Assembly (NCBI GenBank): GCA_035712145.1
Contig: DASTBI010000054.1
Span: 1-54,949 of the forward strand
Length of the DNA: 54,949 nucleotides
Reading direction: 5' to 3'
Source: Candidatus Eisenbacteria bacterium
GTDB taxonomy: Bacteria; Eisenbacteria; RBG-16-71-46
The translations under genes were made by a program, and so were the position numbers. Positions within the stretch are counted from its first letter, which is position 1, and each line of letters opens with the position of its first letter. Shown here in pieces: positions 43,797 to 54,590 of this stretch. A model generated the notes under the pieces. It had not been told where the DNA came from, ran no database searches, and worked only from the letters and a program-made list of their open reading frames with translations.

Positions 43797-44441
43797 TCAT
43801 CGATAGAGAGACTTGATAGACCCCCACGTCTCCTTCTTGGTGGCCGTGGGAAAGTCACAAAACTCAATATCGAAGGCTAGGTCACAACAAGAGTATTCGG
43901 TAGGAAATTGTCGAAGGCCACATCCTAGTCCTAGGCTCCTGCCGGTTATCCATAGAGAGCCATCGGAATAAAGATCTCTTCCCCCCATGAAATCGGTGTA
44001 GGCATCACATTCCCCCTGAAGAAAGAAGCAGTACGTGGCCATTTCCGGTAGTTCCAGGGGCGGATCGAAAGCATAACGGAACTCTATGGGGTTAATGCCG
44101 TCACCGTATGGGACAACGAGGGTTGGTCCCCTGAGAATCAGATCTTGGGTTAGGGGCATTCCTGTTGAATCGACCCGACAGATAAATAAGCGAACTCCGA
44201 ACCCTAGCGAATCCTGCACGGGCACTCGCCACGCAGTGATCGACTGGATAAATCTGGCTGGAGCCTGAAAAGTCTGCCCCACAGCCATTCCCAGGATTGT
44301 TGATGCAGCTCCGGGGGCAACAGAGGGATCTACTCTGACGGAGACCGCGTTGCATTCAGCCGCTGACAGAGAACGGCTCAGAAGAAAAGAAAATACAATT
44401 GCCCAGCAGACTAAGCGGCTGACTAGGCGCCAAGGGTCCAT
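43797..44441 (-). CDS. Secreted Cys-rich protein of unknown function (lower-GC gene)
   Basis: 214 residues with a signal peptide (about 1-27, cut near LSAAEC). The mature chain has about eight cysteines and a single beta-sandwich-like region (GQTFQAPARFIQSITAWRVP, YGDGINPIEFRYAFDPPLEL, MATYCFFLQGECDAYT). This resembles bacterial exoproteins that frame such domains with disulfides. The codon use is visibly AT-richer than the neighbours. I recognise no family. It converges on the molybdoenzyme gene, with 5 bases between the stops. Confidence 0.72.
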   Translation of the reverse strand: MDPWRLVSRLVCWAIVFSFLLSRSLSAAECNAVSVRVDPSVAPGAASTILGMAVGQTFQAPARFIQSITAWRVPVQDSLGFGVRLFICRVDSTGMPLTQDLILRGPTLVVPYGDGINPIEFRYAFDPPLELPEMATYCFFLQGECDAYTDFMGGRDLYSDGSLWITGRSLGLGCGLRQFPTEYSCCDLAFDIEFCDFPTATKKETWGSIKSLYR

Positions 44442-44752
44442 GGGATAGCCAGCGATCGAGACCGTGGGGTGTGCTACCTAGCAGAAGTGAGACGTAGTTC
44501 AACGTAGCTTAGCCGGGATTGGGGTCACCGTCTCATCGAAGATTGTGCTTGCGTTGGCCCCCCCCCCGGCAAGTGAAACTTCGCCCGGGCGATCCCCAAT
44601 GAGCCCAGCCTAGCCGCACGCCGGTGTCTGCCGGGGCCTCTCCAACTCGAATCGACATCAGCCCCAGTTCCGCCGACGCGAGTTCCTCTCTTACGTGGCT
44701 GCCGGCGCTCGGGGATCTGATTCTCCACACGCTGGCTGCGGAGGATCCGATC
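44442..44752. other. 311-bp intergenic stretch with a C10 tract
   Basis: Divergent gap between two lower-GC exoprotein genes. It contains ten consecutive C residues at 44558-44567, the longest homopolymer in the window that I noticed. On the minus strand TTGAAC near 44500 could be a -35, but the matching -10 (TAGGTA) is poor. I see no RNA gene. Confidence 0.5.
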
Positions 44753-47700
44753 ATGCGCGTCGCCCGCTCCTCTCTGCTCCCCTATTTCCTCACGCTTTTC
44801 ATGGTGCTCGGTCATGCGATAACTGCCCGGGCTGGGAACGTACGATGGACGATGGGAGATTCCTTGGTCGCCACGTGTCCCGCTGGTGATTCTGTTGTCG
44901 GCTGGGCGTCCTTCCGTCTTGCGTGTCGCAGTAACTTACACAAATGGATCAGGGACTGCGCGAGTTGGAGTCCCGCCGGAATCCATTTGGGTCACTCTTG
45001 CCCCTACCGGAACGGGATCCATCCTCCTACGAGATGCTACCGATGCGACCGATGGGTTCTCGTGGAAGGTGTTCGCCGACGACTCGACGGATTCGAGCGG
45101 CCTCGCTCGGATTAGGCTTTTCGGATTTTCTAGTTGCGGGGACTTGGACGTCAGGCTCTATGTGGCGGGAGTGTCGCAAGGCACTCGGACTGCACGGGTC
45201 CGCTCCCTAGATGCCGATGGCCACGATCCCATTGACCTTGTCGCAGACTCCGTCAATGCGTGTGACTGGACCTACGATGGAAGCGTCAATCCCAGCGATT
45301 ACGCCCTTCTGCACCCCCACCGCGATCATAGTCATCGGAATGCTCTGCATGGAACGCTAGTGCGGCGCAGCAGCCTATGCGACACCTGCCCCAACGGCTC
45401 ACGGAACACGATTGGTGCAAGTCCTGCCAGCTGGTCGCCAAGCGGGCGCTGGCTCGGCTACACGGTATTTAGAGACGGAGCCCATCCTGATTCAGGTGAT
45501 TGCAAGGTGACGGTGGTGCCTTCCGATCCAAAGGATGGCAATTCATCATATGTATTCACATCTCCTCCTGTAAGAGTTCACGACTACGACCCGGAGTGGT
45601 CACCGCTGGGGAATGAAGTGCTCTTCGATCGCGGGGACAGCACTATATATGCCGCCCCTTGGCCTGGAGGCACGCCCCTCCGCTTAGTTACGCACCACGA
45701 CAGTCTTGGGGCTGCGATACCGATGACGACCGGCGATGTCTTCCCCGCAGTGTCGCCGGATGGAAACTGGATAGCCTTTTGTAGGCACATGTATGCCGGG
45801 CCTTTCAAGCTCTTCAAGATCGCCGTAGGGGGAACGCCGAGTGGAGCCGTCGCCATTCCTCTCACCAACCTGAGCGACGGGTACGAAGAGCTATACCCGC
45901 GATGGTCGCCGGACGGCGATTCCATCACTTTCGATCGGCGAGCCCCTTTCGGCACATATCATCAGGCTTACCGGATCCACAAAAACGGTGGGAACCCAGT
46001 GCCATTATTGACGCCGACGAACCTACAGGCCGTAACACCCGCATACAGTTCCGACGGCAAAGTGATCGTAGTGAGCACTGGGGACATCGATTCTTTGACG
46101 ACGAGGACGGCGATAGCGGGCTTCACCTCACAGACGACCTTAGATCGGGCGATCAGCAATTACCCTGAATATGTGTTGAGCGCCGGCGAGGAAGAAGAAG
46201 AAGGCGAGCTTCAATCACCCGGCGCAAGGTTCTCTCCGGACGGAACGCGAGTCGCAATCCGGGCGATGAACCCAGGGCATCCTGAGCAACGGGCGAACCT
46301 CTGGGCAAGCCGACGCAACATGAGCAAACCGCCAGTGATCGATGCAGTGGGTGGGCAGGCGGTCATTGATTCAACACCGGTGGTTGAACTTCAAGCTCTT
46401 CGTGGAAGCCTCAATACTTTCGTGGTCGAGGCCACGGACCCCGAAGGAGATCCGCTGACATTCAAGGCGTACTTCCTCCGAGCTGACCTTGGGATGAGCT
46501 TCAGTCCTTCTAGTCAGACGTTAAGTTGGACACCACCCGACACGGTGGATCTGTTACACAGTTACGACGTCCGCTTCCAGGTCGAGACCCAGAGCGGTGG
46601 CGTGGACTACGCGATCGCAAAGATCTGGGTCGCTACCGGCGGAGGCGGTGGGTGCCCGACCCTCGCATCGTATACGGGCAAGGGCTGGAGGACGGAGAAC
46701 ACCATCCTCGGCCGCTCGAAGGACGGTCGCTACATGGTCGACGCTTACAAGCTGCGCGAGAAACCCGCTCGCGTTCAGAACAGCTACCGGCTAGAAATTC
46801 GCGAGAATGAGCAGGAGCAAACTACCCTGGACCAAGTCAGGCTCTTGGCGGTTGATCACGACCCAAGACTCACGGCTGTGGCCAGTGCGGATCGTGTGTG
46901 GCTAGGGGAGCGGCGTCCCGCTCACCGGGTGACAGCGAGCGGAAGGGACGTCACCGAGTTACTGATCGGCGGCGGCCGGCTCACCGGCAATGTCGGCGAC
47001 ATAGTACTCGTCGAGATGGATGACCCTTCGGAATCGCGAGACCCTGGTATCGTTCACGATGATCCTGGTCTATTCGAGGAGCCTTGTTGCGAAAAGAATG
47101 GGCCCAATCCAGGATCGCTCAAGCCATCGGACCCGAATGCTGCACGCCTGATCGATTCCACAATCCTCGACGGTTCGGGCTTCAAGGTCGAAACCGCCGA
47201 TGCCAGCGGCACTGCTCGTCTATTGAGCACTCTCTATCCGAGAGAAAACGGGGATCAAGCTGTTGTCGAGGGCGCAGGGCATGGGTCCGTGCGCCTGACA
47301 TTCCAGGGGAAGCAGCATCTGGAGTTCGTCGGCAAGCTCGCCAACGCTGTAAGAGCCCAACCTTTGGAGTTGCCGCTCCGGATCGCTCGTCATTCAGTTC
47401 ACAAGAACGTGCTGGAGGCACTGACCAGTTCGGGCGGCAAGGTGGCCACGATCGATCCAGGTCAGGCGTTGAGCTTGGAGTTCGAGGCTCCTCCGGTTCC
47501 GGCGGGGCTGGCGCGTGATCTCTTCCTGGTCTCGAGGGGTGTATACACGGCGAAGGTATTCAGCTCCGGGATCAGCGGCTTGCCGCCCCGTTTTGCACTG
47601 ACTCAGAACCAGCCCAACCCGTTTGGGAAAAGCACACTCATCCGATTCGAGCTACCAACTAGGGCCAAAGTCAAACTCGAGGTGTTCGATCTATTCGGCC

Positions 47701-47867
47701 GACGGGTGCGTGTCTTGGCGGACCGCGAGTTCGAAGCTGGATATCAATCGGTCGATTGGGATCGCAAAAATCGATCCGGATCGGTGCTCGCTCCCGGCAT
47801 GTATCTTTATCGAATGACAGCGCCAGGTTTCCGCGACCAGAAGAAAATGATTCTATTGCCGCAGTAG
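44753..47867 (+). CDS. Secreted TolB-like propeller protein with FlgD-like tag; apparent frameshift near 44900
   Basis: A signal peptide opens at the ATG at 44753 (GAGG before it; MRVARSSLLPYFLTLFMVLG) and leads to DSLVATCPAGDSVV. The protein then continues one base out of phase as GRPSVLRVAVTYTNGSG, in an open frame to 47867. The switch lies about 44897-44905. The large part has WD40/TolB blades (EWSPLGNEVLFDRGD, AVSPDGNWIAF, RWSPDGDSITFDRR), an Ig-like domain (VVEATDPEGDPLTFKAY), a 200-residue region ending VGDIVLVEMDD, and the tag (QPNPFGKSTLIRFELP, DLFGRRVRVL). An assembly error, a decayed allele or rare recoding are all possible. GC is lower than the flanks. Confidence 0.75.
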
Positions 47868-47881
47868 CCCAGTACCCCTCA

Positions 47882-47918
47882 GAAGAGAGAGCCCGATAAT
47901 TGATCGGGCTCTCTCTTC
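47882..47918. terminator. Bidirectional hairpin between convergent genes
   Basis: GAAGAGAGAGCCCGAT pairs perfectly over 16 bp with its complement around an AATTG loop. It starts 15 bases after the propeller gene and lies 51 bases beyond the end of the phosphate transporter gene. No clear T-tract follows either way, but the stem is the longest perfect one I found. Confidence 0.75.
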
Positions 47919-47968
47919 AACCGGTACAATTTTGGGTGAGCACCGTCCGACTGCGACTAACAACGCGG

Positions 47969-48970
47969 CTACTTCGCGCCGAACAGCGCGATCGCTTTGT
48001 AGGTGAGCGCCGAGATCGCGGCCGCCATCGGGATCGTGAAGATCCAGGCCCAGACGATGCGTCCCGCCACGCCCCAGCGCACGGCCGAGAGCCGGCGCGT
48101 CGCGCCCACGCCGACGATCGCCCCGGTGATGGTGTGCGTGGTCGAGACCGGAATGCCGAGCGCGGTCACGGCGAACAGCGTCACCGCGCCGGCGGTCTCG
48201 GCGCAGAAGCCGCCCACCGGCTGCAGCTTGGTCACCCGCATCCCCATCGTGCGCACGATCCGCCAGCCTCCCGCCATCGTGCCCAGCCCCATCGCCGCAT
48301 GGGCCGACAGGATCACCCACAGCGGCACCTTGAACTCCCCGGTGAGATGGCCGGTGGAGAACAGCAGCGCGGTGATGATCCCCATCGTCTTCTGGGCGTC
48401 GTTGCCGCCGTGGCCGAGGCTGAACGCGGCGGCCGACACCAGCTGGAGCTTGCGGAAGAGTCGGTCGACGCGCGCCGGAGTCGAGCGGTGAAAGATCCAC
48501 ATGATGATCCACATGTTGAGGAAGCCCAGCGTCAACCCGATGAGCGGCGAGAAGACGATGAACTGGGCGACCCTGATGACGCCGTCGGCGATGACCGCAT
48601 CCGGACCGGCCTTGGCGAGCGCGGCGCCCACATAGCCGCCGACCAGCGCGTGAGAGGACGAGGAGGGCAGCCCCCACCACCAGGTCAGCAGGTTCCACAC
48701 GATGGCGCCCGCGAGCCCGGCGAGAATCAGCATGGGAGACACGATCGCGGGATCGACCACGCCCTTGCCGATGGTCTTGGCGACGTGGGCTCCGAACACC
48801 AGGAACGCGATGAAGTTGAAGAAGGCGGCCCAAACCACCGCGGCGCGCGGCGTCAGCACCCGGGTGCTGACCACGGTGGCGATCGAGTTGGCGGCGTCGT
48901 GGAACCCGTTGATGAAGTCGAACGCCAGCGCCACCGCGATGATGAGCCAGATCTCGGTCGCGATGGTCAT
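47969..48970 (-). CDS. pit: PiT-family inorganic phosphate transporter
   Basis: 333 residues and about ten hydrophobic helices. Both family signatures are present: GFHDAANSIATVVSTRVL in the first helical repeat (in place of the common GANDVANA form) and VSTTHTITGAIVGVGATRR in the second. PiT proteins move phosphate, usually as a metal-phosphate complex with protons or sodium. The gene starts 4 bases after the DUF47 gene, a standard pairing in which the DUF47 (PhoU-like) protein controls transport. Confidence 0.95.
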   Translation of the reverse strand: MTIATEIWLIIAVALAFDFINGFHDAANSIATVVSTRVLTPRAAVVWAAFFNFIAFLVFGAHVAKTIGKGVVDPAIVSPMLILAGLAGAIVWNLLTWWWGLPSSSSHALVGGYVGAALAKAGPDAVIADGVIRVAQFIVFSPLIGLTLGFLNMWIIMWIFHRSTPARVDRLFRKLQLVSAAAFSLGHGGNDAQKTMGIITALLFSTGHLTGEFKVPLWVILSAHAAMGLGTMAGGWRIVRTMGMRVTKLQPVGGFCAETAGAVTLFAVTALGIPVSTTHTITGAIVGVGATRRLSAVRWGVAGRIVWAWIFTIPMAAAISALTYKAIALFGAK

Positions 48971-48974
48971 GAGA

Positions 48975-49589
48975 TCAGCGGTTCTTCAGGACGATGGCCT
49001 CGAGAATGTTGGCGACGTCCTCACCCATGTCCGCCGCCGCTTCGAGGCGTCCGTAGAGCTCCTTCCAGCGCAGCACGTCGATCGGATCGTGCCCGCCGTT
49101 GAAGAGTTCCGCCACCACTGCGCGCGAGATCTCGTCGGCTTCGTTCTCGAGCCGGTTGAGCTCGATCGTGATGGGCATCAGCTTCTCGAAATCCCGGAGG
49201 TGGGTGACGGCCTTTTCGATCTGGACCCCGGATTGCGCCACGATGCGGGACAGCTTGATCGCCTCGGGGGTCACCTGCTTGACCCGGAACAGCACGAAGC
49301 GGCTGCCGATGGCCTCCGCGGCGTCGAGGACGTCGTCGAGGCTGCTCGCCAGACCGTGGATGTCCTCGCGCTCGAGCGGCGTGATGAACGTGCTGTTGAG
49401 CTTTTCGAAGATGTCGTGGGTGATGAGGTCGCCATTGTGCTCGACCTGCTTGAGCTTGGCGGCCTTCTGCTCGACGTTCTCGAAGTGCTCGACCATGTCG
49501 AGGAGCAGGTCGCAGCCTTCGCGCACCACGCTCCCTTGTTTCTCGAACAGCGTGAAGAAGTCTTCCTGCTTGGGGAATAGCGAGATCAT
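48975..49589 (-). CDS. DUF47/PhoU-like phosphate transport regulator
   Basis: 204 residues from the ATG at 49589, behind GAGGAG (a longer frame to 49634 lacks this). All-helical, starting MISLFPKQEDFFTLFEKQG, with VEHNGDLITHDIFEKLNSTFITPLEREDI and ELNRLENEADEIS: the two PhoU-type motifs with acidic metal-binding residues. Such proteins pair with PiT transporters and modulate phosphate uptake. The PiT gene lies 4 bases downstream in the same operon. Confidence 0.94.
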   Translation of the reverse strand: MISLFPKQEDFFTLFEKQGSVVREGCDLLLDMVEHFENVEQKAAKLKQVEHNGDLITHDIFEKLNSTFITPLEREDIHGLASSLDDVLDAAEAIGSRFVLFRVKQVTPEAIKLSRIVAQSGVQIEKAVTHLRDFEKLMPITIELNRLENEADEISRAVVAELFNGGHDPIDVLRWKELYGRLEAAADMGEDVANILEAIVLKNR

Positions 49590-49751
49590 GCGGCGCTCCT
49601 CGTTGCGCGTGGAGGTCGCATCGACGATTACCACGCGCTGCGAATTACGGCAACCTGGCGCGCCAAGGGGCGGATGCTATGCTGCCCCGCGCACTCGGAA
49701 AGCCATGGCAGCCAGGATGGAGGCCTTCATGCCAGGGATAGAGCCTCGCTC

Positions 49752-51202
<1,451 letters not shown>

Positions 51203-51206
<4 letters not shown>

Positions 51207-52687
51207 AACGCGCGGTGGTGATGTCGATCGATCAGGGCACGACCGGCACCACCGTGCTGCTGCTCGATGCGAAGGGCTCGACCCGGGGCCGCGGATACGC
51301 GGAGCTGCCCCAGCACTTCCCACGGCCGGGATGGGTCGAGCACGACGGCCGTGAGATCTGGGCCACCGTACGGGCGGCGGTGAAGCGCGCGCTCGCGCAT
51401 GGCCGCACCACCGGGAAGCACGTCGCCGCGATCGGCATCACCAATCAGCGGGAGACCGCGCTCCTCTGGGATCGGAAGAGCGGCGCACCCGTCGGACCGG
51501 CGATCGTGTGGCAGGACCGGCGCACCGCCGAGCGGTGCGCTGCGCTGCGTCGCCGTGGGCTCGAGCCCGAGATCGCGCGGAGCACCGGGCTGCGGCTCGA
51601 TCCCTACTTCTCCGGGACGAAGCTCGAGTGGATGCTGGACCACGGCGCGCGGGTGCGTGCGCGCGCGGGGCGTCTCGCGTTCGGGACGGTCGATGCCTGG
51701 CTCATCTGGAAGCTGACCGGCGGGCGCGTCCATGCCACCGATCCCACCAACGCGTCGCGCACGCTGCTCTACGACATCCGCAAGCTCGCCTGGTCGGAAG
51801 CCCTGCTGCGGACGCTGCGCGTCCCGGCGGCCGTGCTGCCGGAGGTCCGCCCTTCGAGCGGCGATTTCGGCGCCACGCGCGGCGTGGACGGGCTTCCCGA
51901 TGGCATTCCGATCGCGGGCGTGGCGGGCGATCAGCAGTCCGCCTTGTTCGGACAGGGATGCGTGGCCCCGGGACATTGCAAGAACACCTACGGGACCGGC
52001 TGCTTCCTCCTCCTCCACACCGGCGACCGGCCCCGGCGCTCGAGGGCCGGCCTGCTGACCACGGTCGCCTGCGGCGCGCGCGGAGAGCCGGCCTACGCGC
52101 TCGAAGGCAGCGTGTTCATTGCCGGAGCGGCGATCCAGTGGCTGCGCGACGGACTGCGCATCCTCGGGCGCGCCGCGGAGAGCGAGGCGATGGCGCGCGG
52201 CGTCGAAGACAGCGGCGGGGTGGTCCTGGTGCCCGCCTTCGCCGGACTCGGCGCCCCTTACTGGCGGCCGGACGCGCGTGGCGCGCTGCTCGGTCTCACG
52301 CGCGGCACGACGCGCGCGCACGTGGCGCGCGCGGCGCTCGAGTCGCTGGCGTTCCAGACGCGCGACGTGTTCGACGCGATGGGGCGAGACGCCGGGCGCC
52401 GGGTGAGCGTGCTGCGCGTGGACGGTGGTGCTTCGGCCAACGACTTCCTCATGCAGTACCAGGCGGACCTGCTCGGCGTGCGCGTGGTCCGGCCGCGCGT
52501 GGTGGAGACCACGGCGCTGGGCGCGGGATTGCTGGCCGGGCTCGCGGTTGGTTTCTGGCGCTCCCCGCGTGAGCTGGATCGCGCGCGGGTGATCGAGAAG
52601 GTGTTCGAGCCACGGATGGGGCGAGCGTGGCGCGAAGCGGAGTATCGGCGGTGGAAGGACGCAGTGACCATGCTGCTACGGAGTTAG
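51203..52687 (+). CDS. glpK: Glycerol kinase
   Basis: 494 residues from the GTG at 51203, behind GGGAGG. FGGY-family kinase: SIDQGTTGTTVLLLDA (ATP-binding core), ITNQRETALLWDR, IVWQDRRTAERCAALR, GVAGDQQSALFGQGCV, NTYGTGCFLLLHTG and GGASANDFLMQYQADLLG. It makes sn-glycerol-3-phosphate from glycerol and ATP. Arrangement after glpD gives a complete glycerol-to-DHAP route. Its length and motifs are normal. Confidence 0.96.
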
Positions 52688-52714
52688 TCAGCCATCCTTG
52701 CCTGGGAGCAAACC

Positions 52715-53380
52715 ATGACTCGTGTACGCGTCCACAACTTCACGATCTCGCTCGACGGCTACGGAGCCGGCCCGCGCCAGACTCGCGAGGAGCCCCTCGG
52801 CGTCGGTGGTGAAGCGTTGCACGACTGGTACATCCCTACGCGCACGTTCCAGCGGATGGGCGGGAAGACCGGCACGACCGGCGTCGATGACGATTTCGCG
52901 GCGCGATTCGGGGAGGGCGTCGGCGCGTGGATCATGGGACGCAACATGTTCGGCCCGATTCGCGGTCCCTGGCCCGATGACGCCTGGCGCGGCTGGTGGG
53001 GAAAGAACCCGCCGTATCACGGCCCGGTGTTCGTGCTGACGCATCATGGCCGCCCGCCCGCCCAGATGGAAGGCGGTACGGTCTTCCACTTCGTCACGGG
53101 CGGTGTTCGCGAGGCTCTGGAGCGCGCCACGGCGGCAGCGGCCGAGAAGGACGTGCAGATCGGAGGCGGCGTATCGACGGTGCGCCAGTATCTCGAAGCG
53201 GGGCTCATCGACGAGCTGCACGTGGCGATCTCGCCAAGATTGCTCGGCTCCGGCGAGCATCTGTTCTACGGCCTCGATCTCACGGCCTTGGGCTATGAGT
53301 GCACCACCCATGTGCCGACCGCGGGCGCAACCCATGCCGTGCTGACAAAGTCCGCTCGTCATCCGTCCCGGGACGGATAG
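52715..53380 (+). CDS. Dihydrofolate reductase-like (RibD C-terminal family) protein
   Basis: 221 residues. It starts RVHNFTISLDGYGAGP, the family opening, then has GAWIMGRNMFGP, PVFVLTHHGRPP, DVQIGGGVSTVRQYLEAGLIDELHV and an end LLGSGEHLF. These are the RibD_C/DHFR-fold landmarks with an NADPH-binding GGG. The real substrate is unknown; many members are not part of riboflavin synthesis. It begins 27 bases after glpK and could share its transcript. Confidence 0.92.
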   Translation: MTRVRVHNFTISLDGYGAGPRQTREEPLGVGGEALHDWYIPTRTFQRMGGKTGTTGVDDDFAARFGEGVGAWIMGRNMFGPIRGPWPDDAWRGWWGKNPPYHGPVFVLTHHGRPPAQMEGGTVFHFVTGGVREALERATAAAAEKDVQIGGGVSTVRQYLEAGLIDELHVAISPRLLGSGEHLFYGLDLTALGYECTTHVPTAGATHAVLTKSARHPSRDG

Positions 53381-53388
53381 GAGCCGCG

Positions 53389-54294
53389 CTAGACCACCAG
53401 GATCGCGTCCAGCCAGCCCAGCAGATCCTGGATCGCCTGATCGCGCGAGAGATCGTTGAACACCTCGTGGTATCCATCGCGATAGGTGATGAGCCGCACC
53501 ATCCCGTGTGGCGCCAGGCCGTTGAGCTCGAGCGAGCCCGAAGGGTTCACCACGCGATCGGCCGCGCCCTGGAGGATCAGGGTGGGCACCGCGAGTCGCC
53601 GCGCTTCCGTCATCACGCGTCGGCGAGCCTCTTCGAGCCCGAAATAGAGCCTCGGGCTGATCTTGTTGTGGACCAGTGGATCCTGGCTCCGCGCCATCAG
53701 CACCTCCGGATCGCGAGAGATGCCACTCTCGTCGAGGCCGTTCGAGAAGCCGGCGCTCGGCGACAGGGAGTGCGCGATCCTTGCCAGCGTCATCTTCCAC
53801 GCCGGCGGCGGATTGCTGCGCACCGCGGGGGCCGAGAGCACGAGCCCCAGGATGGTCTTGGGATGGGCGAGCGCGTAGTCCAGCGCCAGAAGCCCCCCCA
53901 TGCTGTGGCCGACCAGGATGATGGGCAGGTCCGGCGGCTGTCCCAGCATCCCGCGCGTGACGGTGAACATCGCGGGCACGACGAGGTCGCGCAGCATGGT
54001 CCACGACTTCACGTGGCCCCGGGGCCCGATCGCCTCGCCGTGACCCGGCAAGTCCAGAGACACCACCGTGAAGCGGTGGTCGACCAGCGCTCCCGCGAGC
54101 GCGGCATAGCGGCCGCTGTGCTCGCCCAGGCCATGAATGATGGCGACCAGCGCTCGTGGACGCTCGGCGCACCAGGCCCGGCCCGGGACCTGGGTTTCCT
54201 TGTCGATGCGGACGTCAATCTGCGTGGCGTGGATATGGCAGTTCGAGGGGTTCAAGGCATGCGCATATTGCGTCAACCTTCGTCCCGAGCGCAC
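53389..54294 (-). CDS. Monoacylglycerol-lipase-like alpha/beta-hydrolase
   Basis: 301 residues by the first start, a GTG at 54294. No ribosome binding site supports any candidate, and the conserved domain begins only near residue 48 (ALVAIIHGLGEHSGRYAALA), so a later start is possible. Oxyanion motif HGLGEHSGRY, nucleophile elbow VGHSMGG, acid in LQGAADRVV and histidine in YRDGYHEVFND fit the lysophospholipase/MAG-lipase (Hydrolase_4) group. It cleaves acyl esters of glycerol or similar lipids. Being close to glpD-glpK, it could release glycerol for them. Confidence 0.9.
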   Translation of the reverse strand: MRSGRRLTQYAHALNPSNCHIHATQIDVRIDKETQVPGRAWCAERPRALVAIIHGLGEHSGRYAALAGALVDHRFTVVSLDLPGHGEAIGPRGHVKSWTMLRDLVVPAMFTVTRGMLGQPPDLPIILVGHSMGGLLALDYALAHPKTILGLVLSAPAVRSNPPPAWKMTLARIAHSLSPSAGFSNGLDESGISRDPEVLMARSQDPLVHNKISPRLYFGLEEARRRVMTEARRLAVPTLILQGAADRVVNPSGSLELNGLAPHGMVRLITYRDGYHEVFNDLSRDQAIQDLLGWLDAILVV

Positions 54295-54308
54295 GGGTTT
54301 TTCGTATC

Positions 54309-54554
54309 ATGGCGGCGGATCGTGGGCGGGCCCTCGATCTCGCGAAGAAAGGCCTCTCGGTGCGCGTCTCGTGGATCCTGATCGCGATGTGGCTGGTTGC
54401 GATCTCGCGGTGCGATGAACCCAAGGAAACGGCCACGCCGCCCGAGCCCAGCCCGATGGCGGCGCAACCAGGACCGCGACCCGGAGACTTCGTGCGCGTC
54501 CGCGGAACGCTGGGAGTGCTCCTGTCCTTGAGCCGTCGCGCGACCCGGGTCTAG
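54309..54554 (+). CDS. Short ORF, possible small membrane-anchored protein
   Basis: 81 residues from the ATG at 54309. A basic N-terminus, one hydrophobic stretch (VSWILIAMWLVAI) and a Cys-containing boundary (ISRC) lead to a Pro/Glu-rich linker and RPGDFVRVRGTLGVLLSL. This would suit a small lipoprotein, but Arg just before the Cys is a poor lipobox. No good ribosome binding site is seen. It fills the gap between divergent genes and may not be real. Confidence 0.3.
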   Translation: MAADRGRALDLAKKGLSVRVSWILIAMWLVAISRCDEPKETATPPEPSPMAAQPGPRPGDFVRVRGTLGVLLSLSRRATRV

Positions 54555-54590
54555 ACTGGGCGACCCACTTACTCGACGTGGAGGAAGCGC

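Noticed and set aside
44442-44520. Minus-strand promoter (TTGAAC plus TAGGTA) for the Cys-rich gene
   Set aside because: The -10 matches only two positions; too weak to annotate.
49625-49653. Minus-strand promoter (TTGCCG-17-TAATCG) for the DUF47-PiT operon
   Set aside because: The -10 matches only the first two consensus positions, so it is not better than chance.
54309-54554. Lipoprotein signal in the short ORF
   Set aside because: Arg directly before the Cys does not fit a lipobox; the ORF itself is kept only at low confidence.
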